Below, piece by piece: positions 42,276 through 52,658 of a stretch of DNA of 64,000 nt. This DNA is from Hymenobacter nivis. GTDB lineage: Bacteria > Bacteroidota > Bacteroidia > Cytophagales > Hymenobacteraceae. The position numbers and the translations under genes are program-made. The stretch spans positions 186,753 to 250,752 of the forward strand of contig NZ_RCYZ01000002.1 of NCBI RefSeq assembly GCF_006439025.1, given 5' to 3'. The notes below the pieces were generated by a model. It saw nothing but the letters and a program-made list of their open reading frames with translations, was not told the origin of the DNA and ran no database searches. Numbering within the stretch: the first letter of the stretch is position 1; each line of letters begins with the position of its first letter.

Positions 42276-43664
42276 CTAAAGCTCCACGTCGAGCACCTTG
42301 CACTGGGCGTATTCGGGCACCACTTCAAGGTACACGGTGCCGCGGTTTTTCACAAACCACAGGTCCAAAGCTTTGCTCTTTTTCTCGCTGAGGGCCGCGG
42401 CGGCGATTTTCTGGTAGTCGTCTTCGAGGTTGGCCTGGTGCGGGGGGGTGTTCGATTTCAGGTACAGGATGCGCATGGCGTCCTTGCCGTCGTCGGTGCG
42501 GTAGGGCAGGGGCGGGGTGATGTGGCCCACCTTCATGGTGTCGATGGTGAAGAAGATGGCCGGGTCGAGCTTGTCAAGGGGCAGGCGCGAGCCGCCGTCC
42601 TGGCGGTTGGCTAGCAGGCCCCCGTTGGTGCTCGAGGCCTTGTCGCTGGAGTTGTCCTTGGCTGCTTTGGCGAAGCTGATGCTGTCCGACAGGATCTGGG
42701 TGCGGAGGCGGGCCAGCTTCGTGGCCGAGGCGCTAGCATCGGAAGCGCCCGTGGCGGGCTTTAGCAGGATGTGGCGCGTGGAGTAACTATCGCCCTTGCG
42801 CTCAATGAATTGGATGAGGTGAAAGCCGAACTGCGACTGCACCACCGGTGACATTTGCCCCGGCTCCAGCTTGCGCGAAGCGGCCTCGTACTCGGGCACC
42901 AGCTCGCCGCGCTTGAAGAAGCCCAGCAGGCCTCCCTGGGTAGCTGAGCCTGGGTCTTCCGAATACTTTTTGGCCAGCTCCTCGAAGCTCGCGCCGGCCA
43001 GCACTTGGGCCCGCAGGTCGTTGAGCTTGGCCACGGCGGCCTGCTTGGCGGCGTCGTTCACCTGGGCGGGCACCACAATCTGGCCCACTTCTACCTCCGT
43101 CGAGTAGTAAGGCAGGCTGTCCTTCGGGATACGGGTGAAGTACTGGTTGACTTCGCGGGGCGTCACGGCAATTTTGCCGGTGATTTTCTCCTGCATCTCC
43201 TGCTGCACCAGCTGCTCCTTCACCTGGGGCCGCAAGTCGTCTTTCAAGGACTTTACCGACTTGTTATACAGTTCTTCCAGCTTTTTTTCCGAGCCCACCT
43301 GCTGCACGAAGTAGGCCATGCGGCGGCTTAGCTCGCCGTCTACCTTGGCGTCGGTCACGGTCACGGAATCCACGTCGGCGCGGGCCAGCATGAGCTTGTT
43401 AAGCACTAGGCTTTGCAGGATTTTGCAGCGCAGGTCGGGCGGCAGGGCCTTGCCTTCGGCGCGGGCGGCCTCCTGGGCGTAGATGTTTTCAACATCGGAG
43501 CGCAGCACAATCTGGTTGTCTACTTTCACGATGATGCCGTCGATCAGGTCTTGGCCCTTGGGCCGGCCCACGCCCAACTGGGCTTGCGCGGCCGGGGCCC
43601 CGCCCAGCACCAAAGCCAGGGCGCACAGCGCCGCGGCCACCAGCCGATTCAATGGATTGTGCAT
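42276..43664 (-). CDS. SurA-like periplasmic peptidyl-prolyl isomerase
   Basis: A 462-residue outer-membrane protein chaperone with the SurA plan. Signal peptide MHNPLNRLVAAALCALALVL then AAQAQ; N-terminal SurA domain (~45-175, IDGIIVKVDNQIVLRSDVEN); first parvulin domain (~180-280) with SFEELAKKYSEDPGSATQGG and FGFHLIQFIERKGD; second parvulin-like domain (~290-400). The frame opens with a GTG at 43670 but the ATG at 43664 is a better start. It comes directly after the parvulin lipoprotein in the same direction. Confidence 0.92.
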   Translation of the reverse strand: MHNPLNRLVAAALCALALVLGGAPAAQAQLGVGRPKGQDLIDGIIVKVDNQIVLRSDVENIYAQEAARAEGKALPPDLRCKILQSLVLNKLMLARADVDSVTVTDAKVDGELSRRMAYFVQQVGSEKKLEELYNKSVKSLKDDLRPQVKEQLVQQEMQEKITGKIAVTPREVNQYFTRIPKDSLPYYSTEVEVGQIVVPAQVNDAAKQAAVAKLNDLRAQVLAGASFEELAKKYSEDPGSATQGGLLGFFKRGELVPEYEAASRKLEPGQMSPVVQSQFGFHLIQFIERKGDSYSTRHILLKPATGASDASASATKLARLRTQILSDSISFAKAAKDNSSDKASSTNGGLLANRQDGGSRLPLDKLDPAIFFTIDTMKVGHITPPLPYRTDDGKDAMRILYLKSNTPPHQANLEDDYQKIAAAALSEKKSKALDLWFVKNRGTVYLEVVPEYAQCKVLDVEL

Positions 43665-43835
43665 AATCACTTAACTATTTCAGGATAACGGTTGGAACCG
43701 GGCCGTAAAGTTACCGCCGCCCGCGTTGCCACGCCCGCGCAACGCCAAAAGCCGCCCGTAAATTTCACCACAAAACGGCCCGCGGCAATAAAAGGAGCCC
43801 GGGGGCCCTAAGTTGGTTGCAACCCGCCGGCCAGC

Positions 43836-43863
43836 AAAAAGCCCCGGCCAGCGGGCCGGGGCT
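43836..43863 (-). terminator. Terminator after the parvulin lipoprotein gene
   Basis: GCCCCGGCC (43841-43849) pairs with GGCCGGGGC (43854-43862); on the minus strand TTTTT follows. It separates the lipoprotein gene from the SurA-like gene. Confidence 0.8.
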
Positions 43864-43910
43864 TGAAGAAAAAGATTATTTTACACTTAAAAGTGCTGGC
43901 TAGTAGGTAG

Positions 43911-46310
43911 TTACTTGGTAACGAGCTTGTCTATCTGGGGCTGGTTAACCTGCACTGGGTACTGCTGGCGGAGCTGGGCAATCCATTCCTTTTCCAGGAA
44001 ATTCTGGTAGTCGCTGGTGGCCTGGCCGCGAGCGTCGGCTAGGGCCTTGGGGCCCGCGGGTAGCTGCTTGGTCACGATGACGGCGTAGTATCGGCCGTCG
44101 AGCTGGGTAGTGTAGGTGCCGGGCGCGCTGGTCAGGAACTGGTCGGCGGCCTTGCTGTCGCCCTTCTGGAAGGCTTTCTGCTGAATTTGCACCGCCAGCG
44201 GGTTCTTAGCATTAAAGCGCTGCTCGATGGCCGTGGGGTCGTGGGTGTAGCCGCTCAGGTACAGCGCGTCGGCCGAAGCGGGCAGTTTGGACTGCTTGCC
44301 CCCGACGGTGGTATTGTAACCGAAGCGCTGGGCCGGGGCCCCTTTTCCGAGTAAGTACGCCTGCACGGCAGCCACGCGCTGCCCACCCAGCACGGCCGCG
44401 GCGCGGGTTTTTACCTGGGCACTCAGGTCCACCCGCAGCGTAGTGTCATTGGCCATTTGCCGCACCAGGCCGTCCAGGGCTGCCGTGCTGGCCGGTAGCA
44501 AGGTGGCCGTTCCGGGGCGGAACCGGACGGTGGCCGGGATGCCCTTGGTAGTGGGCATCGTGGTTTCCGCAATGCCCGTGGTGACGATACCCCGCGAAGT
44601 CTGCCGCGTTACGGGTGGGGGAATAACCCGGAAATACTCCATGGCCTCTTTGCGCAGGGCTGGCGTGGCGGCGCTCACCACGGTGGCCTGGGTGCGGGGG
44701 CCCCACTGGTACTTGCCTTGGTTGGCGGCGAAAAACTTTTGCAGGCCCACCGAATCCTCGATGGCCTTGCTCCACACCTTCTCGTCCATGAGCTGGAACA
44801 GCAGGATGCCGTCGCGGTACTCCTTGGCCAGCATCCGATAGTCTTCGTACTTGGTATCGAGCGAGTTTCTCTCAAAATCGGTCAGGCGCTGGTCCACGTA
44901 CTGGTCGTAGAGCTGCTCCATCACGAAGGCCGGTTGGGCCCCTGGGCGCGGGCGCTGGTTCTGCGCCACGTACTGCAAGAAGTCCTTGGCATAATAGGGC
45001 TGCTGCTTGATGGTGAACAGCACCGAGTTATCGGCTGCGCCCGGCTTTTTCTTTTTCGCATCGGCAGCTGCGGCCGGGGCGGCGTATTTGAAGCGGCCGG
45101 CCACCAACGAAGAATCAGCTCGGGCTAGCACCTGAGCCTTGACCGCCGGAATTTCCAGGAACTGGTCTTCCTGCCGGATACGCTTGAGGAACGCGGCCCG
45201 GTTCAGCTCGGAGCGCGAGTCCTTGGCCACCTTGTTTTTCAGCGTCGTTTCCATGGTGGCAAACGCCGGTACCGGCTGCCGCTCCAGCAGCTTGATGACG
45301 TGCCAGCCGTAGGGCGTCTGCACGGGCGGGGCAATGTCGCCGGGCTTTTGCAGCCGGAAGGCGGCGGCCTCGAACGAAGGAATCATGCGGCCCGTGCCGA
45401 AGGGCGGCAGCTCGCCACCGTTGGCAGCCGAGCCGGCATCTTCCGAAAACTGGGCCACCAGCTTATCCCAGCCCTCGCCCTTGCGCAGGCGGGCGTACAG
45501 CTCGTCGATTTTCTTCTTGGCCGTGAGCGAATCCGCGGCTGGGGCATGGGCGTTCACGCGCACCATCAGGTGGGCCACCTTGATTTCGCCCTGCGCCGCC
45601 CGCCGGTCGTTCACCTTGATGAGGTGGTAGCCGAAGCGCGTGCGGATGGGCATTGACACCTGCCCGACGGGCGTTTTGTAGGCGGCCGTTTCAAACGGGT
45701 ACACCATCTGCATGGCCGTGAAGTAGCCTAGGCTGCCGCCGTTTTCCTTGGCCGAGGGGTCTTCGCTTTGCTGCCGGGCCAGGGCCCCAAAGTCGGCGCC
45801 ACCCGCTACTTGCTGGCGTAGGGCCATCACCTTCTGGTAGGCGGCTAGGGTATCGGCCGGGGCCGCGTCGGGGGCCACCCGGATGAGGATGTGGGCGGCG
45901 CTAACCTCTTGGCCCAGGCGGTCGTAGGCCTCGCGCACGAGCTGGTCGGTCACGCTCTTTTCCGTGAGGTAGGGCTGGGCCAGCTGCTGGCGGTAGCCCT
46001 CCAACTCGCGCCGGAAGGCCTGCGTGGTGTCGAGGCCGCGGCGCTCGGCTTCCAGCACCTTCAGGCGGAAGTTGGTGTACAGCTCCAAGTACTCGGCCAC
46101 GCTCTGGCGGGTGCCGTAGTCGGCGGCCGTGCCGTTGTTTTTGCGGTACACGTAGGCAAACTCGCTGGCCGGTACGGCCACGGGCCCCAGGGTTTCGACG
46201 GCGGGCCCGGCGGCGGCTTGGGCGGGCCCGGCGGCCTGGGGTTTGGTGGCCTGGCAGCCCGCCAGAAACAGCACAGCGGCCGCGCCGACGTGCAAAAAGC
46301 GTATGTGCAT
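43911..46310 (-). CDS. Parvulin-type foldase lipoprotein with OmpA-like segment
   Basis: A 799-residue protein. MHIRFLHVGAAAVLFLAGCQ is a lipoprotein signal (lipid-anchored Cys19). Two PpiC rotamase domains follow: ~140-230 (SAAHILIRVAPDAAPAD, DFGALARQQSEDPSAKENGG, FGYHLIKV) and ~250-345 (EIKVAHLMVRVNAHAPAAD, FSEDAGSAANGG, YGWHVIKLLERQ). A long helical region resembles the SurA-like C-terminal part of Bacteroidota foldases. At ~590-665 VRFRPGTATLLPASTAALDG and GQRVAAVQAYLLGKGAPAQR read like an OmpA C-terminal peptidoglycan-binding domain, though the usual Asn is missing. It probably helps fold outer-membrane proteins. The ATG at 46310 is set by the lipobox. Confidence 0.85.
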   Translation of the reverse strand: MHIRFLHVGAAAVLFLAGCQATKPQAAGPAQAAAGPAVETLGPVAVPASEFAYVYRKNNGTAADYGTRQSVAEYLELYTNFRLKVLEAERRGLDTTQAFRRELEGYRQQLAQPYLTEKSVTDQLVREAYDRLGQEVSAAHILIRVAPDAAPADTLAAYQKVMALRQQVAGGADFGALARQQSEDPSAKENGGSLGYFTAMQMVYPFETAAYKTPVGQVSMPIRTRFGYHLIKVNDRRAAQGEIKVAHLMVRVNAHAPAADSLTAKKKIDELYARLRKGEGWDKLVAQFSEDAGSAANGGELPPFGTGRMIPSFEAAAFRLQKPGDIAPPVQTPYGWHVIKLLERQPVPAFATMETTLKNKVAKDSRSELNRAAFLKRIRQEDQFLEIPAVKAQVLARADSSLVAGRFKYAAPAAAADAKKKKPGAADNSVLFTIKQQPYYAKDFLQYVAQNQRPRPGAQPAFVMEQLYDQYVDQRLTDFERNSLDTKYEDYRMLAKEYRDGILLFQLMDEKVWSKAIEDSVGLQKFFAANQGKYQWGPRTQATVVSAATPALRKEAMEYFRVIPPPVTRQTSRGIVTTGIAETTMPTTKGIPATVRFRPGTATLLPASTAALDGLVRQMANDTTLRVDLSAQVKTRAAAVLGGQRVAAVQAYLLGKGAPAQRFGYNTTVGGKQSKLPASADALYLSGYTHDPTAIEQRFNAKNPLAVQIQQKAFQKGDSKAADQFLTSAPGTYTTQLDGRYYAVIVTKQLPAGPKALADARGQATSDYQNFLEKEWIAQLRQQYPVQVNQPQIDKLVTK

Positions 46311-46434
46311 GGAAGAGGAAAAAGGAACCCACCGGACCCGGCCGCCAGCCCAACGCTGGCAGGGCCCAGCCCGAACAAGCACGAAATTAGCTAATTTCCA
46401 ACCGATGAGGGAACCACGCCGGACCCTGGGGCTC

Positions 46435-46848
46435 TTAGGCCAACTCCTTGCTGAGGTGGCAGACGGTGTGGTGGTTGCGGGTGAAAAACTCCACCCGGTC
46501 CATCAGCCGGTTCACCAGGGCCATGCCCATGCCGCCTTTGCGCCCCTGCCGGATGTACTCGGGCAGGTCGGGGGCCACGTGGGGCCGGGGCTGGAAAATG
46601 GTGTCGCCCGAATCGGCAATCTCGATGCTCAGCGCGCGGCCAACCACGGTCAGCTCCAAGTCGATGAATTGGCGCTCGTCCTCGCCGTTGGCGTGGATGA
46701 TGAAGTTGGCCACCACCTCGTCCACGGCCAGCACCACCTGGTTGATGAGCAGCTCGGGCACGGCGCGTTGGCTGAGAAAACCCCGCACGAAGTCGCGCAC
46801 CTGTTGCAGGTTGCGGCGCGAGCATTCAATGCGGAGCACGTCCTTCAT
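46435..46848 (-). CDS. RsbW-like anti-sigma serine kinase
   Basis: A 137-residue HATPase_c_2 protein. The ATP-binding boxes are VVLAVDEVVANFIIHANGED (N-box, Asn near 49), LSIEIADSGDTIFQP (G1, DxGxx) and GGMGMALVNRLMDRVEF (G2). RsbW/SpoIIAB-type kinases bind a sigma factor or other target and phosphorylate a STAS protein; the STAS gene is directly upstream. Target unknown; no sigma factor gene is next to it. Confidence 0.9.
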   Translation of the reverse strand: MKDVLRIECSRRNLQQVRDFVRGFLSQRAVPELLINQVVLAVDEVVANFIIHANGEDERQFIDLELTVVGRALSIEIADSGDTIFQPRPHVAPDLPEYIRQGRKGGMGMALVNRLMDRVEFFTRNHHTVCHLSKELA

Positions 46849-46898
46849 TAGAAATCTTCTATTTACTATCGATAAGGTAGTACTAACGTTATTCGGTA

Positions 46899-46943
46899 CC
46901 GCTTTGGTTTGGGGCCCCTGCTAGGGGCCCCAAACCAAAGCGG
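46899..46943. other. Perfect 21-bp hairpin between STAS and kinase genes
   Basis: Arms 46899-46919 and 46923-46943 are perfectly complementary with a 3-base loop, centred on two GGGGCCCC words. No T run follows on either strand, so it is more likely an RNA-stability or translation-coupling element, or a repeat, than a terminator. It starts two bases past the STAS stop. Confidence 0.7.
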
Positions 46944-46945
46944 CC

Positions 46946-47275
46946 TTACGCCGCTGCGGCCTCGGCCTGGGTGGGTACGATGGTCATGAGCGAGTCGAGG
47001 CCCAGGATTTCGAATACGTTGAACACTTTCTCCTGCATGTTAAAAAAGACCAGTTTCACGTTATTGTCCTGTAGGCGCTGCAAGTGCGAAATGAAGACGC
47101 CCAGGCCTGCCGACGATATGTAGCTGAGCTTGGCGCAGTCCACCAGCACCTTGCGGTAGCCGAGCAGGTCGGGCTTGTTAAATTCGGTGTCGAGTAGCAC
47201 GGCCGAGCTGGCGTCCAGTTCGCCATCGAGGAGGAGGAGCAGGGAGTCGGCGGAGGGTTGAGCGGTTACTTTCAT
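46946..47275 (-). CDS. STAS-domain anti-sigma factor antagonist
   Basis: A 109-residue SpoIIAA/RsbV-like protein. The STAS fold is clear: LLLLDGELDASSAVLLD, YRKVLVDCAKLSYISSAGLG and FISHLQRLQDNNVKLVFFNM. The phospho-acceptor is one of the serines of YISSAG (about residue 54-55). In its unphosphorylated form it should capture the RsbW-like kinase. It lies between the phosphatase (15-base gap) and kinase genes. Confidence 0.92.
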   Translation of the reverse strand: MKVTAQPSADSLLLLLDGELDASSAVLLDTEFNKPDLLGYRKVLVDCAKLSYISSAGLGVFISHLQRLQDNNVKLVFFNMQEKVFNVFEILGLDSLMTIVPTQAEAAAA

Positions 47276-47290
47276 GGTGAGGCCGATACG

Positions 47291-49426
47291 TCAGGCCGTG
47301 GGTTCGGGTTGGACGGCCTTGAATTTAATGACCAGCAGCGTCTGGTCGTCGTGGATGGGCTGGCCAATGGTGAAGCTATTTAAGTCGTTCATAATAAACT
47401 GCTTGATGGCGTCGGACTCCTGGTAGTAGCATTCCTCGAGGCGCTGCTTGAGGCGGTCTTCGCCGTATTCTTCCTGGCCGGCCCCGCGGGCCTCCACAAT
47501 GCCGTCGGTGTAAATCACCATCACGTCGCCGGGCCCGTAGTCGTAAAACTGGTTGTTGATGTGCTTCTCGTAGCCTTCGTTGCGGATGATGCCCAGCCCC
47601 AGGCCCGTGGACTGGAAGTAAAACACCTCCTCGCGCAGGGCGTGGTAGTAGAGCGTGTGGCAGTGCCCGGCGCGGGCAAACACAAAGCCACCCTGCTCGT
47701 AATCAATGATGTAGAGCGAGGAGGTGATGAACGAGGAGCGCTCCAGGCAGTGTGCCAGGGCAGTGTTGGCTTGCATCATGAAGCGGCTGGGTACCGGAAA
47801 CCGGTCACGCTCATTCTTGGCCAGCGGGTTGCCTTGCATCAGGGCGTGAAATATGCCCTTCATCTGGGCCATGTGGAACGCTGCCGTGATGCCCTTGCCG
47901 CTCACGTCGCCGATAAGCACGGCCAGCCGCCGGCCCGGCAGCAACAGGAAATCGTAGAAATCACCGCCCACCTCCTTGGCCGCCAGCGAGTGGGTACTGA
48001 TTTCAAACCAGTCGTCGGTGGGCAGCTTCTTCGGAATGAGGCTGTCCTGCACCTCCGAGGCAATTTTCAACTCCTCCTGGGTGCGCTGGTTGAGCAGGGC
48101 TAAGTTGGCCAGCGTCAGGTTTTCGAGGCTGAGCACGGTTTGGTCGGCGAAGCTGCGCAGCACGCTCACGTCCTCGGGGTCGAAGCCGTAGGGGATGTGC
48201 TTGAGGACGTAGAGCGTGCCGTAGTGGTGCTGCAAGCTGCGCAGCGGCAGCAGGGCCAGCGACCGGTAGCGGGTAGCCAGCTCGGCCAGCTCGGGCTTGG
48301 CGGTCAAGTTGTTATCAACGAAGTTTTCGGCTCCCAGGCGGGCCCCGGCCAGCAGCTCGCGCAAGCGGGCGGCCTCGTGCTGGGTCACGTTGAAGTAGCA
48401 CTCCATCGTGGCCGCGTCGCCGGCCAGCACCTCGGTGGGCACATCGAGCCAGGCGGCATCGGCCTGCACGGTTTCCACGGTGGTGGCGAGCAGAGTTTTA
48501 TAAATTTCGGCCTGCGACTGCCCCCGCTGAATGATTTGGGTGAGGCGCTGGATGTTTAGGATTTCGGTGCGGCGCTGCTCCTGCACCTGGGCCGTGGGGA
48601 GGTTGAAGAACGTGACCAGCAGGCCCATGGCCGAGTAAAACGCAGCGAAAAAAGCCGTCAGCACCAGGAACGCGCCCTGCGGCTCGGGGGCCAGCAGCAG
48701 CGGGTCGAACTGCGTGACGCGGAAGTACTGCACGAACACCAGCAGCCCCAGCAGCAGCAGCACCTCGTAGATGACGGCCTGCCACTTCTGCGCCTTGGTG
48801 AGGTAGGCCACCCACTTCTGGTTGGTGCCCAGGTAGGCCCCAAACAAGCCCAAGGCCGTGAACGCCGCCGTGCTCACGATGACGGGCGGGTGCCAGGTCA
48901 GTAGCTGGAGCATGAGGGTGCCGCTCAGCAGGATTTCGAACCACAGCCACTCGCGCTGCAGGCGGGGCGTCGACTTAAACAGAATCAGCGACCGCCAAGC
49001 ATAGTTGGTGCGGGCCAGGAAGGCCACGAACAGCCCCAGGTTGACGGTGTAGACCACCGCCAGCAGGGCGGACCCGCCCACCGGGGCCCCCGCCGACACC
49101 GAGCGCTCGATGAGCCCCAGGCCCAGGGCCAGCGCCGCCAGCAGCCCGGGGCCGTGCACCAGCCGCCGCAGCAGGCCCAAGAAGTGGTAGCCCTGCAGTG
49201 GGTCGGGCTGGGCGCGCTGGTTAAGGAAAATGAAGAAGACGAAGCACGCCTGCGCCGCAATGACGCCCCAGCGGGGCCAGCCGGCCAGCATGGGCAGCGC
49301 CTGCACGCGGGCCAGGGCCCCGAGCAGCAGCAGCCCCCAGCTAATGCCGGCCAGTACAAGCGAATAAAGAGATAAGCGTTGGCGCACTAGATGAATCAGG
49401 AAAAAGAAGGGCAGGCCCGCCCGCAC
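47291..49426 (-). CDS. SpoIIE/RsbU-type PP2C phosphatase with 7TM-like and GAF regions
   Basis: A 711-residue membrane signalling phosphatase. The N-terminal ~270 residues hold about seven or eight helices (e.g. LVLAGISWGLLLLGALARVQ). Next is a coiled-coil linker and a GAF-like domain (~300-450). The C-terminal SpoIIE domain (~470-705) has ASEVQDSLIPKKLPTDDWFE, EVGGDFYDFLLLPGRRLAVL (metal Asp), IGDVSGKGITAAFHMAQ, DVMVIYTDGIVEARGAGQEE and HDDQTLLVIKFK. It should dephosphorylate the STAS protein next door in response to a membrane signal. The start is GTG at 49426; a GTG at 49388 is possible. Confidence 0.9.
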   Translation of the reverse strand: MRAGLPFFFLIHLVRQRLSLYSLVLAGISWGLLLLGALARVQALPMLAGWPRWGVIAAQACFVFFIFLNQRAQPDPLQGYHFLGLLRRLVHGPGLLAALALGLGLIERSVSAGAPVGGSALLAVVYTVNLGLFVAFLARTNYAWRSLILFKSTPRLQREWLWFEILLSGTLMLQLLTWHPPVIVSTAAFTALGLFGAYLGTNQKWVAYLTKAQKWQAVIYEVLLLLGLLVFVQYFRVTQFDPLLLAPEPQGAFLVLTAFFAAFYSAMGLLVTFFNLPTAQVQEQRRTEILNIQRLTQIIQRGQSQAEIYKTLLATTVETVQADAAWLDVPTEVLAGDAATMECYFNVTQHEAARLRELLAGARLGAENFVDNNLTAKPELAELATRYRSLALLPLRSLQHHYGTLYVLKHIPYGFDPEDVSVLRSFADQTVLSLENLTLANLALLNQRTQEELKIASEVQDSLIPKKLPTDDWFEISTHSLAAKEVGGDFYDFLLLPGRRLAVLIGDVSGKGITAAFHMAQMKGIFHALMQGNPLAKNERDRFPVPSRFMMQANTALAHCLERSSFITSSLYIIDYEQGGFVFARAGHCHTLYYHALREEVFYFQSTGLGLGIIRNEGYEKHINNQFYDYGPGDVMVIYTDGIVEARGAGQEEYGEDRLKQRLEECYYQESDAIKQFIMNDLNSFTIGQPIHDDQTLLVIKFKAVQPEPTA

Positions 49427-49517
49427 GCGGGCCTTTCCGCCCCCAACCGCCGGGCAAGGTACTTACAATGGCGGAATCCTATTCCGCCGCGGGGCCCGCC
49501 CGGGCGGCGGGGGGGCC

Positions 49518-51128
<1,611 letters not shown>

Positions 51129-51794
51129 TTAATCGCCAAAGCGGTAGCGCAGGCCCGCCGATACATTCCCGTCGACGCGGCGTCCGTTCCAGCCGTTGGG
51201 GTCCACCATTGCTAGCTGGTAAGTGAGCTCGCCGGTGGCTTCCAGCCCTTTCCAGATGCGGTAGCGCAGGCTGGGGCCCAGCGTGAGGTAGAGGGTGTGA
51301 TACGCGCCGTCTTGTTCGGTATACACGTCTGTGCCCTGCGCAGGGTCAACAATGTGCTCCTCTGAGCGATAGGACTGGCGTAGCCACGTAACGCCGCCCA
51401 GCAAGTCGGCTTGAAAGCGGTGCTCTTGCCGCCGCGTGAGGGTGTAGCGCACCAGCACGGGGATGGCCAGGCTCCGAGAGCGGTCCGTGCCAGAATACAG
51501 GGTGGTGCGGTACTGCCCCTGGGCCCCACTAGGGGCGTCGTAGTATGTATAATTGTACGCATAGTCGTAGCGCTGCGGGCGAAAGACTACGCTGGCCTGC
51601 ACCGCCCACCGCGGCCGGAATTGCAAGCCGAACGTGGGTACCACGGGGGCCAGGGTGCCGCTGACCGGGAATTGGTAAACGCCCAAGCCCGCGTAATAGC
51701 GAGGCAACGGCGCTGTTTCGGTGGTTTGGGCCCGGCTTGCTAGCGGCAGGGCCCCGGCCAGCAGGCCGAATGAAAGGGTGATGCAAAGCCGCAT
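51129..51794 (-). CDS. Outer-membrane β-barrel protein, paralogue 1
   Basis: A 221-residue exported protein with a signal peptide (MRLCITLSFGLLAGALPLAS). It has eight or so strands typical of small outer-membrane barrels, ending with GNVSAGLRYRFGD whose last residues form a C-terminal targeting strand. It shares start (GLLAGALPLAS), middle (PVLVRYTLTRR) and end (GLRYRFG) with the gene at 52659-53324, so the two arose by duplication. Family role unknown. Confidence 0.8.
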   Translation of the reverse strand: MRLCITLSFGLLAGALPLASRAQTTETAPLPRYYAGLGVYQFPVSGTLAPVVPTFGLQFRPRWAVQASVVFRPQRYDYAYNYTYYDAPSGAQGQYRTTLYSGTDRSRSLAIPVLVRYTLTRRQEHRFQADLLGGVTWLRQSYRSEEHIVDPAQGTDVYTEQDGAYHTLYLTLGPSLRYRIWKGLEATGELTYQLAMVDPNGWNGRRVDGNVSAGLRYRFGD

Positions 51795-51875
51795 GGGAAA
51801 CGAAGGAAAGGTGGAACTGTGCTGGTAGAACCCGGGGCCCTAGGGGGTGTTTACAGTTAGGGTCGACCTTTGAGC

Positions 51876-52645
51876 ATGAATAAAGACCGCAGTCTGTTGA
51901 CCGATGCGCAGTGGACGCGGCTTTCGCCGCTGCTGCCAGGCCAAGAAAGTTCGCCAGGTACGACGGCTAAAGACACGCGTTTGTTTGTGGAAGCCGTGCT
52001 CTGGCGGGCCCGCTGTGGGGTGTCGTGGCGCGATTTGCCTGTAGAACGGTTCGGCCCCTGGCACACGGTATACGCCCGGTTTCGGCGCTGGCGCCAAGCT
52101 GGCGTGTGGCCGCAGGTACTGGCCCAGGTGCAGAACGCGACGGGCTTGCATCAGCTTATGGTCGATTCCACCGCCGTACGGGCGCACCAGGTGGCGGGCG
52201 GCGCGAAAAAAAAGATAGTCCTGTCGGGCAGGCGCTCGGCCGCAGCCGAGGCGGGTTCACCACCAAGCTCCACCTGAGTTGCGATGCCTACGGCCGAATT
52301 TGTGCCCTGGCCCTGACCGGCGGTCAGGCCGGCGACTGCCCGCAAGCGCCGGGCCTGCTTGCAAGGCACCTGCGCCCGGGCCAAGCCGTACTGGCCGACC
52401 GGGCCTACGACGCTGGGTATGTGCGCACCCAAATCCAACAAGCCGGGGCCACGGCCGTGATTCCTAGCAAAAAGAATCGCCTCATCCCGCTGAACCATGA
52501 CACCGACATGTATAAAGAGCGAAACCATATTGAGCGGGCTATCAACGGCTTAAAACGCTTCCGGGCGGTAGCAACCCGCTTTGACAAACGCGCCGCCAAC
52601 TACTTTGCCACCTGCTGCTTGATTGCCGCTCTGACGTGGCTCTGA
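51876..52645 (+). CDS. IS5-family transposase (two frames, -1 frameshift)
   Basis: DDE transposase made as a fusion of two overlapping frames. The first (ATG 51876 to stop 52277) holds the DUF4096-like N-terminal part, with RSLLTDAQWTRLSPLLPG and WRARCGVSWRDLPVERFGPW. The second frame continues after the A8 run at 52206-52213 and ends at 52645; it has GGFTTKLHLSCDAYGRICAL, LADRAYDAGYVRTQIQQAGA and YKERNHIERAINGLKRFRAV, which supplies the final catalytic Glu. The catalytic first Asp is in LMVDSTAVRAH in the first frame. A -1 slip at A8 joins them, giving about 256 residues. Confidence 0.9.
52206..52213 (+). other. A8 slippery site for -1 frameshift
   Basis: Eight A residues at the exact overlap where the first transposase frame (phase of 51876) must shift by -1 into the frame ending at 52645. 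Homopolymer A runs are known frameshift signals in IS5-family members. Confidence 0.8.
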
Positions 52646-52658
52646 TTGTAAACACCCC

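Noticed and set aside
46899-46943. Intrinsic terminator between STAS and kinase genes
   Set aside because: Very stable stem but no T run on either strand, and the two genes should be expressed together.
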